DNA of 64,000 bases from Rhynchospora pubera (Eukaryota > Streptophyta > Magnoliopsida > Poales > Cyperaceae). The stretch spans positions 190,457,742 to 190,521,741 of the forward strand of contig CM051460.1 of NCBI GenBank assembly GCA_028095005.1. The letters are read 5' to 3'. The notes under the pieces are model-generated. The model was not told the origin of the DNA. It searched no databases and worked only from the letters and a program-made list of their open reading frames with translations. How positions within the stretch are numbered: the first letter of the stretch is position 1; each line of letters opens with the position of its first letter. Position numbers and translations under genes: made by a program. Positions 25,949-38,100 of this stretch are shown one piece after another.

Positions 25949-26225
25949 CCTGGTCAAACCGAACAGGTGTGCAATCGAACCGAACAGGAGAGAGAAAAGA
26001 CAGCTGCACAAGTCTGCTGTTGTGATGCCCAGTCGGATCGAACAGGCTTGTGGTCGGGTCGACCAGAAGAGAGAAAATAAAGCCTGGCTGCCATAGGTTT
26101 GGGTCGGATCGAACAGATGATTGTTCGGGTCGACCAGAAGAGAGAAAATAAAGCCTGGCTGCCATAGGTTTGGGTCGGATCGAACAGATGATTGTTCGGG
26201 TCGACCAGAAGAGAGAAAAGAGCCT
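25949..26225. repeat. Tandem repeat, 71-bp unit
   Basis: Two nearly identical 71-bp units start near 26101 and 26172, the second truncated. A slightly diverged unit precedes at about 26030, and a more diverged related unit starts near 25949. Each unit carries GTCGGATCGAACAG, GGGTCGACCAGAAGAGAG and GCCTGGCTGCCATAGG, including the palindrome GGTCGACC. The long minus-strand open frame over this area simply follows the repeat and is unlikely to be a gene. Confidence 0.8.
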
Positions 26226-26877
26226 CCAATGTTATGAATGAGTCATCTAGCGTGCGTGCTACGTCGGGAATCCATCTATATGCTCCAAAATCATCAGAAA
26301 TCATCAAAGTTCTGTAAAAACGAGAGAAGAAACGACGGTAGAGACAATTCCTTAGAAATTGTAGCAATTTATTAAATAATTCAATAGTTTGAGTGTTATT
26401 TGAGTGCCAAGTACGGTCCAAATACCAACAAATAATGACGATATCACACTCCACCTTGTGACCCCACACTTCACCTCCACTGCACGACCTCGCGATAGAT
26501 CTGAGTTGATCGACCGCCACTTTTCTCGATTCTGACAAGAGGGAGCTCATCAGGAGATGTCTCGTCAAATCTGAAGCAACAGGACCGATGTATTGTCGCT
26601 CATGGCTTGCGCCATTTCTCATTTGGTCGTCGTAGAGCACAAAAAATGGCGTTCTATTTTCGAATTGCATTGCCACAGAACTCTGTTGTACCTACTTCTG
26701 TACCATGTTCTTGGTTCGTTTACCCTTTCTCTTCACCCTATGCTTCTCTAGAACTATTATTTCCTTGCAATTGGAACTTTCTATTACCTTTGAATTTACT
26801 TGACTTGGTTCCTTCTCTATCTCTTGCTCTTCTACTGCTTGATCTTGCTTCTCAGTGTTGGTATACTCAGAGTTGAG

Positions 26878-26960
26878 AATCCTTGGCGAAAGTAACAGGA
26901 CCGATGTATCGATGCTTGCTCGATCCCTTCAACCCCGATTGCTTTCGCCAAGGTCCAGTC
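26878..26960. repeat. 12-bp-stem inverted repeat
   Basis: CCTTGGCGAAAG near 26881 is matched by CTTTCGCCAAGG near 26953 as a perfect 12-bp inverted repeat about 50 bp apart. It lies at the right edge of the inverted-repeat-bounded region and may be a terminus remnant. Confidence 0.55.
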
Positions 26961-27079
26961 GGATCTGTCACGAGTTTACCAAATCTTGTTGCTTTCTTGA
27001 TCACTTGCGTTTTCTCTATTAATTGAGTATATTTAATGCCGTTATTATGGATTACACAATCTCAGTTTCAATTCTTCAT

Positions 27080-27345
27080 ATCATCTTATGTTCCATTATC
27101 TGAAACTGTATATGCGATTGCACAAAGGATGTATTAGATATTGAAAATGTTAAGTTAAATAATATAAGGGATCATCTTATTTTCTATTGTCAGAAACTGT
27201 CTATGCAATTGCACAAAGTATGTATTAGATACTGCAAATGTTACGTTAAATGACATAAGGGATCATCTTATTTCCATTGTTAGAAAATGTTTCTGCATAA
27301 AGTTACATGAAATGATTATTTAGTATTTAATTGTGCTTGTCAATT
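27080..27345. repeat. Tandem repeat, 91-bp unit
   Basis: ATCATCTTAT begins units at 27080, 27171 and 27262, an exact 91-bp period. Units share CTGTATATGCGATTGCACAA-type and GTTAAATGACATAAGGG sequence. A diverged partial copy follows near 27458-27520. The array is interrupted downstream by the solo LTR at 27615. Confidence 0.75.
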
Positions 27346-27614
27346 GTTCAATTAGTTGTTTTGTATGTTATATTACATGCATCTAGGGATTAGATTATAA
27401 TATATGATGTGTAAACAATTTTTCTTGTGCAAATGTTAACTTACTTTAAAATTTTCAGAAAGGATGTGTTAGATATTGCAAATGTTATGTTAAATGACTT
27501 AAGGGATCATCTTATGTTCAATTGGGTTGATTAGTTGAGTTTTTGCAGCGTTGTTGCCAATTTGGGTCTGGGGATTCTAGTTTTATAGAAAATTTGGGTC
27601 TGGAGATTAGTTAG

Positions 27615-28648
27615 TGTGACATCCCTGAATTTTAGGACCTGTTTTCAATACATCGAATTCTAAGGTCCTATTTGAAAAATGTCCATGCTTATCCACTTTG
27701 AAAATATCTCTTTAATCTTATCCACATTTTTAGTAGTTAAGTAATCATTATTTATATAAATAATTTCTAATAATTAATATCTTTATAAATAGGTTCAGTT
27801 ATCTTTATAAATAGTATTAATATTTTCAGAAACAATAGCTAAGTAATTCCTTTTTACTTACTTAGCTATTAAGTAATCTAGAATATTTACCATTTTAGCC
27901 GTACCTCCACTATAAATAGACACCAGCCTCATTTCATTTCATTTCGTATATCAAATCTGTTTCTCACTCTTCCTAGCAAATTTTGAATACCGCCTTGACT
28001 TTGAATAGTCGGCCATTTGGAATTCGAGTTATACGTCGCAGTCATAGTCATCCCGATTTGCTTGTGCACTGGATCGCTCAGTCAGGTAACCGGACTTCTC
28101 TATATCTAGTTTCGTATTGCTTGATTTGATTACCGCTTGATTTTGCTTGCATGTGTATGTCTGTATGTGGTATGTTTTACGGGTTATCGGGTTTAGAATC
28201 CTGAATCTCTGAATTTGTTCATGCATGCACCCTGATCCCCCTGCCAGGGGAGGGGTTTGGTTCTGATCCCCGATACAGGGGAGGAACTTTATTCCTGATT
28301 TGGTTCTGATCCCCGATTCTAGAGAGGAACTTTATGATTGGTTCTGATCCCTGTGACTAGGGAGGAACTTTTTGTCCTGATTATGATATGATTTGACTGA
28401 TCTAGACCCGATTATCACTGTGAAATGTATGTTTTGTTATGTGGATTAATCCAATCATATTTAATTTGCTTTATCAACTAATATAGAGAAGTTGCGTCGT
28501 TAAATAACCGGTTACTGAGGTTTGTAGCTGACATCCGTTTTGTTCTTTTTCTGCTTGCGACGTAGGTTGACGGGCCGTCGGATGGATGCAGAAGATACCG
28601 CCCCATCGTCGCGCCCCGTGTGTCGGTGTGTCGGCGCGGGGTGTGACA
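27615..28648 (+). mobile_element. 1.03-kb solo LTR with GTTAG target duplication
   Basis: The unit begins TGTGACATCCCTGAATTTTA and ends GGGGTGTGACA. It is flanked by GTTAG at 27610-27614 and 28649-28653. A TATA box (TATAAATA near 27911) gives plus-strand polarity. A small tandem array inside (28225-28375) repeats GGTTCTGATCCCCGAT-type units about 42 bp apart. The structure fits a solo LTR left by recombination. TGTGACA...TGTGACA ends are common in plant Ty3/gypsy elements, so that superfamily is likely, but no coding evidence remains. Confidence 0.88.
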
Positions 28649-28653
28649 GTTAG

Positions 28654-29412
28654 TCATCATATATGTTAAGTTAGTACCTATAAGGGGTTATCTTGTTTCA
28701 TTATATTTTTAAAAAAAATTAAAACGTTGATGAAAAATTTGATTTGATTGGCAGTTTTGCTTCCTACATGTTGGCTTGATTTCTCAGCCGCATAATGAGT
28801 GCTTCTGTCAGTTTCCGTATAGCTGGATTCAATTGCTTGGAAAAGGAAGAAGGCGGCTCAAATTAAAAATGTTTTAATTGGTTGTACATTATTTCTTTTG
28901 TATATGTGTTCTGTTTATTATTGAAAATATTTGCTTTGTTGTTGTAAGTGTTTGTTTTGTTGTTTTAAATGTTCATATTTATGTCATATCAGAATTAAAT
29001 TGTCATATTATTCATCTAACTGAACACATAACTCAATTTAACTCATCCCTTAACGTTATAATTTGAGCACAAAAAACTATGAAATCAAATTAAAACTGAA
29101 CATAAAAACTTAAAATTGCATGTTACGACTGCATCAAACTGAATACTTAATGGAAATTAACCCATCCCTTGACTCATCTAACTGAACAAAAAATTCCGTC
29201 CATTTGATGACGTCGGCGAATAAAAAAAAATTGAAAAAAAAATTTTCGAATATTTTTTATGACGTCAGGACGAAAATTGATGACGTGATCAAGAAAAAAA
29301 CTGAACTGATTCATTTGGATGCTTGGATGTTTTTTGCTTGGATTCTATATCAGCTCCGGTAATTAATTACTGTTATCATCCGATAAGTGCCCTTCCGATG
29401 CATCCCCAATCA
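28654..29412. other. Gene-free interval with TGACG-rich patch
   Basis: AT-rich, no gene. Between 29205 and 29290 three TGACGT-containing sites (GATGACGTCGG, ATGACGTCAGG, TGATGACGTGATC) lie around an A/T tract and partly pair as an inverted repeat. They match the core bound by plant TGA-type bZIP factors, but no gene lies next to them. Confidence 0.4.
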
Positions 29413-29709
29413 GGAATTATAAGTATCATCGGCAAATATACCATCCCAGCCATTGTTAAATACAAAGTGAACATATACAGTAAATAAGATGAACATATAG
29501 ACAATCTAAGTGAACACTTACAAACAAATAAGTGTTATCATCACTTGTTCAGAAGTTTACATGCATATTCAACTTATTTTTATTGAACTTATTTGTTTGT
29601 ATGTGTTCACTTAGATCGTCTATATGTTCACTTTGTTTGTTGTATATGTTTACTTTATATTTAGCGATGGCAGGAATGACAAAACTGCAGATTACAATAA
29701 TCAATTTCC
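29413..29709. mobile_element. Palindromic MITE core, family copy 3
   Basis: About 297 bp, sharing block order and most sequence with 18757-19057: GGAATTATAAGTATCATC on the left, AAATACAAAGTGAACATATA and its complement inside, and TTTAGCGATGGCAG near the right. A 15-bp sequence, CCCTTCCGATGCATC, occurs on both sides (near 29390 and 29725), so the locus is also duplicated at its flanks. No coding capacity. Confidence 0.7.
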
Positions 29710-29818
29710 ATCCCCGATAAAGCCCTTCCGATGCATCATCCTTGCTGTATGGGCCGAGTGTTAGATAGCTTCAAAAATCAAATTAAGCAGAATTTTTGGG
29801 CCATATATGTTCCGACAC

Positions 29819-30837
29819 CCGAAATATTAAAAAATAATATTAAATTAATATAATATATTAAAATAATATTAATATAATAATATTTTTTAAAATAGTATTA
29901 CAAGATCGGAATCTGGGATTCCGACCGCAATTACGTAATTCGGAATTCCTAACAAGGGAAGAACCATTTTTGACATTTTGAATGATTTTAACATAATTCT
30001 ATATTATAAATATTAGTTTAATATTAATAGTTATTATATTAATTTAATATAAATGATTTTATTTTATTTTTTTCAATTATGTAAAATTTTGTTGTTCTTA
30101 TTTTACCTTAATAATTAAATAATATTTTATGTTATTCAATATATAATCAAATAATATATAATACGGTAATAATTAAAATATAATTTTTTAATTAAATATA
30201 ATATTTAATTAATTTATTTAATTAAATATAAATTTAATTAATTAATTTAATATAATATAAATTTAATTAATTAATTTAATTAAATATAAATTTAATTAAT
30301 TAATTTAATATAATATAAATTTAATTAAAATATAAATAATTATTTTATTTAATTAAAAATGAATAATTAAGTTATAAATTTTTTAATTAATTTCCATTAA
30401 AATTATAAATTAATTAAATTTATATTTAATTAAATAAATAAATTAAATATTATATTTAATTAAAAATTATATTTTAATTATTGCCGTATTATATATTATT
30501 TGATTATATATAGAGGGTAATATAAAATATTATTTAATTATCAAGGTAAAGTAAGAACAACAATATTTTACATAACTGAAAAAGAAATAAAATAAAACCA
30601 TTCATATTAAATTAATATAACAACTATTAATATTAAACTAATATTTATAATATAGAATTATATTAAAATCATTCAAAACGTCAAAAATGCAGTTCTGCCT
30701 TGTTAGAATTTCCGAATTCCTTAATTGCGGTCGGAATCCCAGATTCCGATCTTGTGATACTATTTTAAAAAATATTATTATATTGATATTACTTTTAATA
30801 TATTATATTAATGTAATATTATTTTTAATTTTTTTGG
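29819..30837. mobile_element. 1.02-kb palindromic Mutator-type element
   Basis: The whole element folds on itself with arms of nearly 500 bp centred near 30330. The exact 9-bp direct repeat TTCCGACAC flanks it at 29810-29818 and 30838-30846. The 9-bp duplication plus long terminal inverted repeats are the hallmark of Mutator-like elements. Each arm carries the GC-richer segment GATCGGAATCTGGGATTCC or its complement in otherwise A/T-only DNA. No coding region. Arms differ by scattered substitutions, so it is not a recent insertion or an assembly artefact. Confidence 0.88.
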
Positions 30838-31542
30838 TTCCGACACTTTCCCGGCTCTATGGTGCATTAATGAGGAGAATATGTTCACTTCCATAATCTC
30901 ATGCTCAAATACTGAGTTGGACAATTCGTTCCGGATTTGCACAGTGAAAAATCTCGTTCCAACCAAAAAAAAAAAAAAAAAGGACGTGAAAGTCACACCT
31001 CCGAAATTCTCTCACTTTGAATTTTAATCTTCATAGAAATTTTCTGAAATTCAATTTAATGCAAATAACTTTCCAACAGTTAACTTCAATCAACGTCGTT
31101 AACTTGTATTGTTATCTGATGAATATACCTCCACAACTTAGCATTACTGAAGTTATTTTATTAAGTAATTAAAAAACTATATTTCTTTTCAAAAGAAGAG
31201 ATAATCAATATTCATTTAAATTTTTCTTTAGCTTTATATTAAATAAATTAAATTATACCAAATTTGATTATTTTCAAATGTTTAGCGAACAAATGAAATT
31301 ATCATTTAAAATGCGGTATGAAAGCCATTAACGCACACATACAGTGAATAAATGTTTCTCTAATTGCTTTTCTGTTAAATAAAATATCTATTTTGTCTTA
31401 GAACTTAAACAACTTAGTATATTAATAACGAAATTACGTGTTCATAAGAATATTTTGGTCATTGATAACTGAAAGTTAAAAAAAAAAAGGATGCAGTAAA
31501 AAGAAGCTAGATATTTACCAAAAGGATATTTTCAGCGTAACC

Positions 31543-31800
31543 TATGGCTGCATAACGTCTAAAACGACCACGAAAACGGTCGATTTCGTTAACCGTTTCG
31601 TTTTAGAACGAAATTGATCACCCATTTGCGTTAACCGACGAAACGGTCGAAATCACACGAAAATACACATGGACGAAACTGTTCTAAGCTTTCGTTAACC
31701 GTTTCGTTTATAAAACGCAACAAAAATCTTAACCGTTTCGTTTCGTTTTGGACGAAACGAAACGAAAGGACGGTCGAAACGGTGACCGTTTTCACCCCTA
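31543..31800. mobile_element. hAT-type MITE, GTTTCG-rich
   Basis: 258 bp flanked by the 8-bp direct repeat GCGTAACC (31535-31542 and 31801-31808). The right end as reverse complement reads TAGGGGTGAAAACGG, a typical hAT terminus; the left end TATGGCTGCATAACG is a diverged match. The interior is filled with CGTTTCG and CGAAACG words on both strands. It is one of a family with copies at 34217, 46250, 53153 and 63487, about 330 bp upstream of the HCF107-like start codon. Confidence 0.75.
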
Positions 31801-32131
31801 GCGTAACCTGGGTTACGAAACATGATATGGCAACAAGAAAGTGACGTGGCGCTTTGTGCACCTCCCGCTCAACTCCAAACCCCTTGGCAGTTGGCACTGG
31901 ATTTTTTACTCGACCAGTTCAGGAACGCCTCCTGCTAAAACTATCAGCTTATTCTACAAACACATAAACACCGTTGTAATTCGACCAACAAAAACGCGCC
32001 TCTCCGGCTCCCGTTTCTCTATCGTTTTTTTATTTATTTTTATTTTTTACCTTCATCCCACTTCGGTTTCCATTTTCAACGAGCTTGGAAGTTGCAACTG
32101 TGAGTAAGTGCCAGAAAGAGAGAGAGAGGAG

Positions 32132-35100
32132 ATGCAACTCACCTCTTATTCCAAACCCAATCTCTTACCAAATTCTACCTCTAATCCTAATCCAGTTTTC
32201 AATTCGAGTACATCAATCTACTGCTTCTCCTCTCTCCTCCGTTCAAACTCTCTTCGCTTTCCCCACAAGCTCACTGCATCATCCCCACTCCATGAAGAAA
32301 ATAAGCTTGGAAAAGAGCTCAAATCAGAAAAAGGCAAAGGTGAGGAACCAGTGCTGGTCGTGCGCCGGCCAGCGATGGATGAAGAGGAGGCGATACGGTC
32401 TCTGGTAGATTCCCTGAAGCAAGAAGTGGAGGATGATGTGAATTCATCCTATTCGTCCAAGATTGATGAGAGAATATCTGAAATTGCTAAGAAATTACCG
32501 ATATTTGAACCGCAGAGAGTGAAGATTGCGCCTCCAGTAGAGAGGCCGTTGAAGATAAATTTGGAGCTTGCACTCTATCGGGCGAAGGTACTTACGAGAC
32601 AGTTTCAGTTTGATAAGGCTGAGGAGCTCCTTCTCAAGGTATAATTTGAATTAAATTTTTTTGGTTGCTATTTGCAAGCTACTGATCTTGTGTGATTCAT
32701 TTTAAAAGAAATAAGATAAGAGGTGCTACATGAAGTGATATAATATAATTATTGCAGTGCATGTCATACTGGCCAGAAGATGGAAGAGTATATGTTGCCC
32801 TTGGAAAAGCATTCACTAAGCAGTTGAAATATGCTGAAGCTAGAACAGTTTACGAAAGAGGTTGCCAAGCTACACAAGGAGAAAATTCCTACATTTGGCA
32901 GGTTCAATATATAGTTTTCTTACTTGCATTGGCATTGTTGTGAACTTGTGATAAAAAATGAAAAATTCTTATTCAGATTGCAATATGCTCAGTTTATGCA
33001 ATTATCAAGGAAAGACCAAAATAATGAAAAATCCAACTAAAAGAACACTAGTTTACCATTTTTTTTTTTATTTCTTGGAAATTGTTAGTGTTGGGCAGTG
33101 CTAGAAAGCAAAGCTGGTAACACCAAGAAGGCAAGAGAGTTATTCGATGCTGCGATAGTGGCAAATAAAAAGCACACTGCAGCATGGCATGGATGGGCAG
33201 TCCTAGAAATAAAGGAAGGAAACATCTCAAAGGCTAGAAGTCTTCTCACTAAAGGGATTCAATTTTGTGGTGGCAGCGAGTACATATACCAAACACTTGC
33301 CTTGCTTGAGGTTAGGAGTAAGCGTTTCGAGCAGGCTCGTCAATTGTTTCAACAGGCAGTCAATTGCAACCCCAAAAGCTGTGCAAGTTGGCTGGTACAA
33401 TTATCTATTTTTTCCCTGTAATTTCCAGATGTGGCAATTGGGTGGACTGGGTTGGGTTCTATTTGTGTTAAGAGTTATCCAACTATGAATAATTTTTGGT
33501 ATTAGTCATCTGGCTTCAAGTCAGATTGGGTATTGAGTCATCTGTCTTCAGATCATCACGGATTCTTCTGGTTATCTCAGGTATAGGTTGTGTAAAGTTT
33601 GCAGCAAATGTTTCAAACAGGTTCAGCTGTTCAGGTCATTGGTTACTCCTGTCGGAGTTAACTTGTGGCCTTGTGCGCATAGGCCAATCCGTGTTTGGGT
33701 ACGGGTTAGAGGGTGCAGTTCAGTTTGGATTGAATTGTTTCAGGTAGTAGGCCCATTGGATTGGTCATCTTGGATTGGATGGGTTCTTCGGGATCAGGGT
33801 TTGTTACCTTTAGGTTAATTTCTTAGTCTTTGAAGGATTAGAGCTAACAAGGAAAATATCACTTTTCTTGCTCGCAGGGTTGGGCTCAGATGGAAATACA
33901 AGATGAGAATAACTCAGAGGCAAGGCAACTATTTGAGGTGAAGAACTTTCTTTCAGGTTTTAAAACTGTGTTTTCCTTGTTGGTTTGTTTTTTTTTTCCT
34001 GATTTTTAAATTTTTAGTTCCGTTTCTCTCACAATAAGTTTGACAGCTTTTTAACATATCAGATTTTCTCTGCTTTTGAAAAACTTTACAGTTGACAACA
34101 ATACAAAATCAATCCCCTTTAAACTTAATTGCGGAACTTTGGTGTATCCTAAGAGAAGAGCTCAAGTTGGTATTTATAAGATTAGTAGAATTAGCTTTTA
34201 CTAAATGGTCCTTTGTTAGGCCTGGCAAACGTGCCAAACGATCACGGAACACCCCATTTCCGTTGTCGTGCCGTTTCAGAAACGGAATCAAAGTAGCTTT
34301 TTCGTTTCCGTTCCGTTTTTGAAACGGTAGTGAAAATTTGTGCCACATTCCATTTCGTTTCTGTTTTCCACTGTAATTTCTTATTTTCCTGTCCCATTTC
34401 AGCAAAACGATATAATTATCTGTTCCGTTTCCGTTTCGTTTTTTGAAACGACAATGAAAATTGGTGCCACATTCCGTTCCGGTTCTGAAAACGAAACGGC
34501 ATCACGTTTTTATTTTCCGTTTTGACAGGCCTGTCCTTTGTTCTTTTTCTTTCAGAAAGCAATCCAGGCTAGTCCAAAGAATAGGTTTGCATGGCACATG
34601 TGGGCTGTATTCGAGGCCAATCAAGGGAATATTGATACAGCAAGGAAACTTTTGAAAATCGGTCATGCAGTAAACCCCAGGGATCCTGTAATTCTCCAAT
34701 CTCTAGCATTGATTGAATATAAACATACATCTCCGGATGCTGCTCGTGTGTTGTTTCAAAGGGCATCGAAAATTGATCCACGACATCAACCTGTTTGGAT
34801 GGTAAGAACTACCTTGACCCTTTCCACTCTCCCTGCACTTGTCTGTGTAAAGCTATTAATTATTCCATAATACAATCATTCTCATCTGAAATTCTTGTAG
34901 GCTTGGGGATGGATGGAATGGAAGGAAGGAAACATTAGCACTGCACGAGAACTGTATAAGAAAGTTTTGTCAATAGATTCAACCAATGATAGTGCTGCTC
35001 GATGCTTTCAGGTGATGGTTCTCTCTGTAATTTGGAATATTGTTGAATGCCCTGTCTAGGCTAGGCTAGGCTAGTCTGTCTAAATAAGTCTATGAAAATG

Positions 35101-38100
35101 CTTTAAATTATTTGCAATTGTGGAAATCTTGTGTATTATTTGCATATGCAGCATTGCTATGATTTGTACAAATTGTAGAACCGTTGTTTAAAATCAAGAT
35201 CATCTTTATGTCTGGTTAGATCCTAATCCCTTTTTTTTCAATTTTCCCCTGAATATTTTGTTTTTGTTCAATTGACCCTTCTGTCAGTCCCCTAAACTAA
35301 TCTCAGTGACTAGCAGAGCTCACAAAACTCACTAGGCACAAGAAAAAAAGGAAGAAAAGAATAATAACCAATCTTTATATACCCATTATTTCTTTCCAAC
35401 AGGTTTCCTTTGTTCTGAGTTCTGACCACATCAATTTACAATTTCTTAGAACTCTTATTTCTCTTTTTTCGCATAAAAAGACAGCCCTAGTATGTGATAT
35501 GCTGTGAACTAAAATAGGAGAAACCAATATGCATATATATATAATGGCTAATGTGCCACAGATGGCACAGAGGGTCCCGTGCCACAGAGTCGTTTTTCGA
35601 GATCCAAAATTCAAATACTCAATCCAAACCATTCAAGTTATTCATCATATTAAAATATCCTTGGAAACCAAATTTTACATTTTTTTCGAATTTTTTTGCT
35701 ATTTTATTATGATATTTAAAAAAAACGTTATAATTGGAGTATTTCGGACCCTCCAATTTGAACACATCAAAATAAATAGTAAAAAAATTCCAAAAAAATG
35801 TAAAATTTGGTCTCCAATAGTATTTCAATATGGTGATCAATTTGAATGGTTTGGATTGACCGATTGAATTTCGGATCTTAAAAAAATAATTCAAAAAAGA
35901 CATCTGTGGTACTTTAGCCCACCTCTATATATAGAGAAAGCCTTCAATCAAAGCGCTTTGACCGGAATCTCGGTTAAACCCCGTCAGATCTCAATGTTAA
36001 AAATTCAAATGACCGATCCAAACCGTCAAATATGATCTCCATAATGAAATTTCCTTACCGACCAAAATTTTCATTTTTTTGAAATTTTTAAGTATTTTTT
36101 TCGGATTTTCAAAAATCGTTAATCTAATTTGTTCTGAACCCTACAAAAATTGCTGTTTTTGAAAATCCGAAAAAAATACTTAAAAAATTCAAAAAAATGA
36201 AAATTTTGGTCGGCAAGAAGATTTCAATATGGAGATCATATTTGACGGTTTGGATCGGTCATTTGAACTTTCAAAATTGAGAACCGACGGGGTTTAACTG
36301 AGACTCCGGTCAAAGCGCTTTGATTGAATCCATTCTCCTATATATATATATATATATATATCTCTATCTCTATCTCTACTATATTAAAAACACCAATGGA
36401 AGGATGTAACATCTCAGGATACAATCTTGGTCTGAACAATCTGCACTGTTGATGATCAATTTCGAACGATCTACACTGTTGACGATAAAAAATGTAAATT
36501 GATGAACGGATCAGATGAGGTCTCCGAGCGAAGAGTTGATTAATCTTTCGTTCGTAGCGGTGCTCGCTGGGACGCTGGTTACGCTTTTTCACTCATCTGG
36601 TTCGATTCTCCATTATATCAAATATTTTTTTCCAACATATTTTTCGATTTGTTTCTCTCCGTAATGGGCCCCTTTCTCCAGGAAAACAATATCTTGCTAC
36701 TTCCTTCCTTCCCCTGTCCTTTTCCTAATCGGCTAATCCTAAACCTCTGATGCACCGACACACCGCCTACCTTCTTAGTTCTCTCGTCCATTTTTCCTCC
36801 CGATAGTGGGACCCACCCCTTTCCTCTAAACCCCTGATGAACCGATCCCACTTATTCAGGCCCTACCTCGCCTGATTTGAGTTTTTGTCAGCAATGATTC
36901 TGGAAGGAGGTTGCTTGCGTCGGTTCAATCGGAATTCGAATTCATAAATTAAACTTTTGAAACTTTATTTTGGCGCTTCAGAAGTTGTCTTCTGTGGGAC
37001 GCGAGAAGGTTGTCAGTTAAGGAGAAAAAAAATGTAAAATAAGAGTTTATTCTACGACAGTCAAAATTGTGGATCGGGCTCCTTCTAGAGAAGGAGCATG
37101 CTCGCATAGATTGAAGTGTGATTGTCACCAAGTCATCTTCCTCAAAGGACTGAGTAATGTGCAGGTTGATTCGTTTCCTTTTCTTCCACGATTTATTCAA
37201 TTTGATCTAGACTTAATTTGGTTTAATTATTTGATTTATGCAATTGTTGATTAATTGAAATTTATTGTGATTGAAATGAACCTGAGCACGTGTTCTAATT
37301 TAGGCTTTTGTGCTGTTTGAAATTGACTAATTTCCATTCATTCTCCATGCCTAACCCTCTGATGCACTGGTCCCAGTCTTCTAACCCTACCTCGCCCTGT
37401 CTGATCCCATTGGAGGCCACATGGATTGCTCGGGACTGTACCCGCTTTTGGCGAACAAGAGCCGTCGAGGCGAAAGGCATCAGTGGTCTCCCTTTCGCAT
37501 CTGTTTGAGAGGTACGAATTTTGAAATTTAGATTTAGATGCAGCGTTCAAATTTTAACTTTGAATTCAAATTTTCTCTGTCACCTCTTCACTCATAAATA
37601 TTACAATTTCAATCGGGCATCAGTACTACCATCTCCTTCTTCTTCGAGAGGGCAACATTCGCACCGCTTGTTCATGTACAATTTTCTTTCCTTGTTCGTT
37701 GACACAGGCACTCGAAATTGAAATTTGACGCCCCTCTTTTGCTCCCCTCTTCACTTTTAGGTATTGGAGAGGGGGAGAGCTATGCAAGCCAACAAGCGAT
37801 CACTAGATATCAATAGTCCCCCAATTTTCGGTCGATCAGATTCCCTAAGAGGAGAAGGCAGCGGTCTACATCCAAGGTATTGCTCAATTTTCTCTGCTTT
37901 TCATTTAATTGTTGGTATCTATTGTATTTGATTGATTTTAATATAGAATCATGCTCTACTCTATTTAAAATCTTAGGTATCGCTCAACAAGGCTTTCAGT
38001 AAAAGGAGTAAATGCTTATGTTCTACATTAAGTAGTTTCACATTTCTCAATTTCATCAGGCAGTTAAAATGCCTTCCAAAACGGACAACATGGGGGAATT

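Larger units (their letters stand above)
24480..26960. repeat. Inverted-repeat-bounded region with 71-bp tandem repeats
   Basis: A segment near 24567-24620 containing CAAGCATCGATACATCGGTCC recurs inverted near 26892-26940. A second inverted match joins CTTCAGATCTGAC near 24494 with the complement of 26560-26578. Between the arms are AT-rich non-coding DNA, GTTCGGTCCGAACAG-type phrases near 25015-25045, and a tandem array at 25949-26225. The overall shape suggests a decayed transposable element about 2.5 kb long. No transposase or polymerase motif was found, and no target duplication was established. Confidence 0.5.

Noticed and set aside
25954..26676. 240-residue minus-strand open frame
   Set aside because: It crosses the 71-bp tandem repeats, has repeated peptide blocks that mirror the DNA repeat and has no recognisable domain. 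It also begins within a transposon-like region.
32108..32131. Eight-residue N-terminal extension of the HCF107-like protein
   Set aside because: It would start at a GTG codon; ATG at 32132 begins a normal transit peptide.
36618..36851. Minus-strand open frame in the Helitron with repeated VHQGFRG/VHQRFRI
   Set aside because: It arises from the repeated CCTCTGATGCACCGA motif. No gene model extends from it.
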